64,000 bases of DNA from Terrimicrobium sacchariphilum (lineage in GTDB: Bacteria; Verrucomicrobiota; Verrucomicrobiia; Chthoniobacterales; Terrimicrobiaceae), in NCBI RefSeq assembly GCF_001613545.1, contig NZ_BDCO01000002.1, positions 124,001-188,000 on the forward strand, written 5' to 3'. The translations under genes were made by a program, and so were the position numbers. Shown piece after piece: positions 61,126 to 64,000 of this stretch (positions within the stretch are counted from its first letter, which is position 1; every line of letters starts with the position of its first letter). The notes under the pieces are model-generated. The model searched no databases. It was not told the origin of the DNA and saw only the letters and a list, made by a program, of their open reading frames with translations.

Positions 61126-61908
61126 TTACTTCAGAGCCTCAAGGATGGCCGGAATCTCGGAGAGAGATTCGATCGTGTAGTCGGGAATGGCGCTATCGGG
61201 TTCCTCGCTGCCTTTGACTTTGATCCAGATCGATTTCACGCCGGCGTTGTTTGCTCCGGCGATGTCGCGTTCGAGCGAATTGCCGACCATCACAGCTTCC
61301 GAGGCCTGGACGCCAAGCTCCGAGAGCAGGCGGTGGAAGATTTCCGGCTTGGGTTTGCCGATTCCGTGCTCGCCGCTTACGGCGATGGCTTGGAAATGGT
61401 TGCCGAGTCCGCTGGCGGCGATTTTTTCGCGCTGCAGATCGGGAGCGCCATTGGTGAGCATGGCGAGTTTGTAGTTTGGAGTCAGGCGGGCGAGTGTTTC
61501 CCGGGCCTCCGGCATGAGGCGCTGGAGGAGGCGGCGTTCCTTTGCGAAGGTCTTCGCGAGATCGGCCGCGCCTTCCGGGTCTTCGATCAACTGCTCGCGC
61601 AAGGCGGCGTCAAATACCTGCTCCCGGTAGGTGTGTGCCCAATTGCGGAGGGCAGTGAGTTCCTCGCTGTCGCCCTCAAATTTTCCCCAGAGACACTCAA
61701 AGGCGCTGATGCCGATCGCCTTGCAATATGACTGGCAAGGGCCGGCAGCCCAGAGAGAACGCGCATGGCGCATGGCATCCCGTTGGAAGCTGGCAGCATC
61801 GGCTCCATGCCCGGTGGAGGCGGCGCGAGCAGTGGCGGCGAAGGCTTCAGAGGAGACGGCTTCATCCACTACGAGTGTGTCGTCGAGGTCGAAGAGAAGG
61901 GCTTTCAT
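61126..61908 (-). CDS. HAD-family hydrolase (phosphatase/dehalogenase-like)
   Basis: 260-residue cytoplasmic HAD hydrolase. Motif I is LLFDLDDTLV (nucleophile Asp7, acid/base Asp9, numbering from the ATG at 61908), motif II ML(T)NGAPD near 150 (AMLTNGAP), motif III the Lys of HGIGKPKPEIF, motif IV GNSLERDIAGANNAG. A helical cap lies at about 15-115. Members act on small phosphate esters such as phosphoglycolate, nucleotides or sugars. The longer frame to 62007 runs through a hairpin, so the ATG at 61908 is preferred. Confidence 0.9.
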   Translation of the reverse strand: MKALLFDLDDTLVVDEAVSSEAFAATARAASTGHGADAASFQRDAMRHARSLWAAGPCQSYCKAIGISAFECLWGKFEGDSEELTALRNWAHTYREQVFDAALREQLIEDPEGAADLAKTFAKERRLLQRLMPEARETLARLTPNYKLAMLTNGAPDLQREKIAASGLGNHFQAIAVSGEHGIGKPKPEIFHRLLSELGVQASEAVMVGNSLERDIAGANNAGVKSIWIKVKGSEEPDSAIPDYTIESLSEIPAILEALK

Positions 61909-61996
61909 GAGGTGCAGAGAAACGAGTTGAGATGGACGCTGAGGCCATGCATGGCGCTTGGCCGTGCCTTTCGTGGCCGAGAGTGACAAAAAGTGC

Positions 61997-62028
61997 AAGC
62001 CCGACAAGCGGCATTCCGCGCCGGGCTT
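61997..62028 (-). terminator. Terminator hairpin after small membrane gene
   Basis: AAGCCCG (61997-62003) pairs with CGGGCTT (62022-62028); an inner GCGG/CCGC pair shortens the loop. On the minus strand it is followed, after GCAC, by TTTTTG, and it lies 24 bp after the stop of the 83-residue gene. A second imperfect hairpin (AGCCGG with CCGGGCT) at 62035-62052 overlaps that stop. Confidence 0.65.
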
Positions 62029-62051
62029 TTATTGAAGCCGGAAGCGCCGGG

Positions 62052-62303
62052 CTATTTTTTGTCGAAGCGGAAAAGGAAGATCGCGATTTTGTGTGCCTTG
62101 GAAATGAGGGCGGAGGCCAGGATGAGGATGATCGCCGAGGCGAAGGCGCCTTGCACCAGAGTGAGGTTCAGCGGCTGTTTGGGGCTGGAGTAGATCGCAA
62201 TACCCAGTGTGGCCGTGGAGGTAATGAACGTCGCCAGATAGGTGGCAAGGAAGTAAAGGCCGAGGATGCGGATCAGGAGGACGGTCCAGTCGTGCTTGGT
62301 CAT
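62052..62303 (-). CDS. Small membrane protein, function unknown
   Basis: 83-residue protein from ATG 62303, with two hydrophobic helices: LLIRILGLYFLATYLATFI (about 10-28) and GAFASAIILILASALIS (about 54-70), and a basic/aromatic C-terminus ending FRFDKK. No known motif. The frame extends to 62450 but the upstream part overlaps the neighbouring gene. It follows the DUF885 gene by 19 bp and may be cotranscribed with it. A terminator hairpin closes the unit. Confidence 0.6.
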   Translation of the reverse strand: MTKHDWTVLLIRILGLYFLATYLATFITSTATLGIAIYSSPKQPLNLTLVQGAFASAIILILASALISKAHKIAIFLFRFDKK

Positions 62304-62322
62304 GTATATAAACGCAGGGGTG

Positions 62323-63963
62323 CTAGATGCCTTGATCGTGGACACGGCCGATCCACGACCATGGGATAGCGCCGTGGCTGAGAATCCAGTCGTTGAATTG
62401 CTTGAGTGTCCAGCCCTCGCCGCCAACGAAGCGGCGATAGAGTTTCTCAACCTCGATGCGGCCGAGGAGATAGCTCATGGGCACGGTGGGAGAGCTGGTG
62501 TACCAGTTCACGTCGCCAGCAGCGCGGGCACGGGTAAAGTGGACGCCGTCCATGAGCATCTTGCAGGCTGCGTCGTAGCTCAGGGAGCCATCGTGGAGGC
62601 CACAGTCGATCACGATACGGTGGGCGCGCCAGAGGGCGTCGTGGATCTGGAGTAGTCGCGCGACCGGAGTTTTCACCAGCTTGCGCTCGACGGCCATACT
62701 TTCGCACCACATCGTCCATCCTTCATAAAAGATGGAATGCGCCGACTGGCGGCGGATCTTGCTGGCGAGGCGGTTTTGGACGGCGAACTGAAGGTGATGG
62801 CCGGGATAGCCTTCATGGACGCTGGTAAGCTCCAGGCCGAAGTGTTGCTTGATCTCCGCTTGTTTGCGGGCGGGACTCTTCTCCAGCAGGCTCAGGTCGT
62901 TGACCCAGAAAATGCCCTGCTGCTTTTTGGAAAACGGCGGCGGCGCATTGTAGGCGGCGGTTGGGAAATGGTGACGCAGGAAGGCTGGCGTGGGGAGAAC
63001 TTTGAGTGTCTCGCCATGTGGGAGGCTGACAATGTCGAGCGAGCGGAGCTGGTCCTTCAGCGAACTGGTGACCTCCTTGTATTCCTCAAGAAGGGGGCGC
63101 TCCGGGAGCCAGCCGCGGGCTGCGGCCTCGATGGCTTCCTGGGCGCTGCGGCGTCCGTATTTGGCGGCCTCCTGCTCAAGAAGAAGCTCCATATGAGCGA
63201 CGAGCCGCTCGCCATTGGCGCGGGCCTCGGGCAGGGACAAATCCATGCCGAGGCGCTCGCGAATAAGGTACTCGAAATTTGCCCGCCCGATGGCGTAGCC
63301 CCGGGACTCGCCTTGTTTGCGACGACCGATGGTCGAGGCGTAATCGCCGAAGGCCTTGCATGCCGAAGAGATCAGGCGGCGGGTTCTGGCAGGGTTCTGG
63401 GACTGGAGGGCGAGCGTTTCCTCGATCTCGCCGAGGAAGCTCACAGCACCCTCGCAGGCCTTTTGGGCGAGCTGCGTCCAGAGCGGGACTGGTTTGTTGA
63501 GGCACCGGGCGCCAGCGTCGAGAAAATCGGGGATGGCGGCGAGGCGGGACTCGATGGCGGGAAGGATCGCGGCCACCTTGTCCGCGTAGCGAACCAGCAG
63601 GTCGAAAATGGCGTCCACGGCCGTGTCGCAATGCACCTGTGGGTTATTGCGCCAGCGCTCGAGGTCGCGGGACTCGAGGAGTTCCGTGCGCAGCATGGAT
63701 ACAAACGCCCGTCGATCGAGCCAGTCATCACCATGGAATGCGGCCTCGGGGAGAGCCTCGACAGCGTTGAGAGTTTTCTCCGCCAGCTTGATCTGGGCCT
63801 TGTGGGTCGCGACGTCGTTGGCTCCCAGTTGATCATTGAACTTTTCCAGCCCAAGGCGGCTGGCCGCGTGCGGAAACCGCTGATAGGTCTCGGCGAAGTA
63901 GGCTTCCGAGATGGCCCGGAAGTTTCGGACGTGCGCGATGTCGACGGCGTGAAGGAACTTCAT
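62323..63963 (-). CDS. DUF885-family protein (probable metallopeptidase)
   Basis: 546-residue, mostly helical protein of the DUF885 family. The putative zinc site is VHEGYPGHHLQF (His383, Glu384, His389/His390), with a later FYEGWTMWCE providing a possible further ligand, as in HExxxGH-like metallopeptidases. No clear signal peptide is visible in the first 25 residues, so a cytoplasmic location is likely although many family members are secreted. Length is standard. The peptide or ester substrate is unknown. Confidence 0.87.
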   Translation of the reverse strand: MKFLHAVDIAHVRNFRAISEAYFAETYQRFPHAASRLGLEKFNDQLGANDVATHKAQIKLAEKTLNAVEALPEAAFHGDDWLDRRAFVSMLRTELLESRDLERWRNNPQVHCDTAVDAIFDLLVRYADKVAAILPAIESRLAAIPDFLDAGARCLNKPVPLWTQLAQKACEGAVSFLGEIEETLALQSQNPARTRRLISSACKAFGDYASTIGRRKQGESRGYAIGRANFEYLIRERLGMDLSLPEARANGERLVAHMELLLEQEAAKYGRRSAQEAIEAAARGWLPERPLLEEYKEVTSSLKDQLRSLDIVSLPHGETLKVLPTPAFLRHHFPTAAYNAPPPFSKKQQGIFWVNDLSLLEKSPARKQAEIKQHFGLELTSVHEGYPGHHLQFAVQNRLASKIRRQSAHSIFYEGWTMWCESMAVERKLVKTPVARLLQIHDALWRAHRIVIDCGLHDGSLSYDAACKMLMDGVHFTRARAAGDVNWYTSSPTVPMSYLLGRIEVEKLYRRFVGGEGWTLKQFNDWILSHGAIPWSWIGRVHDQGI

Positions 63964-64000
63964 AGAAAGGATCAGGGCGCGGCTTTTTTCACGATGCGAC

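Noticed and set aside
60843-61217. 124-codon plus-strand frame after the export operon
   Set aside because: Runs into the convergent HAD gene and lacks any motif or start signal.
1-64000. CRISPR arrays, rRNA, tRNA, prophage genes and intact insertion sequences
   Set aside because: No regularly spaced repeats, no tRNA-like T-arm/anticodon layout, and no transposase, integrase or phage structural motifs were recognised.

Overview
The window looks like a chromosomal segment of a Gram-negative, GC-rich bacterium, most probably a member of the Verrucomicrobiota (Terrimicrobium or Chthoniobacter-like lineage). That assignment is an inference. It rests on a fused rhamnulose-phosphate aldolase/dehydrogenase, a stand-alone exosortase with EpsI inside an exopolysaccharide (EPS) locus, a GbsR-like regulator, intergenic GTCGGAAG repeats, and weak or absent Shine-Dalgarno sites. 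No rRNA, tRNA, CRISPR array or intact insertion sequence was seen.

Layout. (1) 1-3.7 kb: L-rhamnose catabolism, with rhamnulokinase (cut by the window edge), a DeoR repressor and a divergent fused RhaEW. (2) 3.8-7.1 kb: an IMP dehydrogenase followed by a long, divergent adenylosuccinate synthetase, the two branch-point enzymes leaving IMP. (3) 7.1-9.5 kb: a membrane hybrid histidine kinase. (4) 9.5-14.3 kb, minus strand: a secreted GH1 glycosidase and a PqiA-PqiA-PqiB lipid-trafficking operon whose MCE protein has six repeats. (5) 14.6-17.4 kb: three-gene proton-translocating transhydrogenase pntAA-pntAB-pntB, closed by a perfect 17-bp hairpin shared with the convergent next operon. (6) 17.5-21.9 kb, minus strand: hisD-folP-cdaA-(miniature CdaR)-glmM, linking cyclic-di-AMP synthesis to cell-wall precursor supply.

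(7) 22-60.6 kb is one large EPS locus. From right to left on the minus strand it holds galactopyranose mutase; a GbsR-type regulator; rfbF-rfbG-rfbH plus a reductase for a CDP-3,6-dideoxyhexose; GT2; a flippase; a HAD-like protein; a Wzy-like polymerase; many GT4, GT2, GT9 and GT11 glycosyltransferases; a GT26-GT4 fusion; a dTDP-rhamnose-reductase-like protein; and finally exosortase and EpsI. Three plus-strand genes (30.9, 37.0 and 40.2 kb) and AT-richer patches (about 29.5-30.4, 34.7-37 and 47.2-48.9 kb) interrupt it, which suggests patchwork assembly by horizontal transfer. On the plus strand at 54.5-60.6 kb lie the assembly and export genes: a ligase/polymerase with a repeat tail, an outer-membrane beta-barrel, a Wzc-type tyrosine autokinase and a short periplasmic Wza-like protein. 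Together these form a plausible Wzx/Wzy export route. (8) 61.1-64 kb: a HAD phosphatase, a small membrane protein and a DUF885 metallopeptidase-like protein.

The most interesting observations are a 52-residue CdaR-like anchor hidden between cdaA and glmM; an RfbH whose iron-sulfur cysteine spacing is stretched by 40 residues; the short Wza paired with a beta-barrel; the GT26-GT4 fusion; and the divergent PurA beside IMP dehydrogenase.
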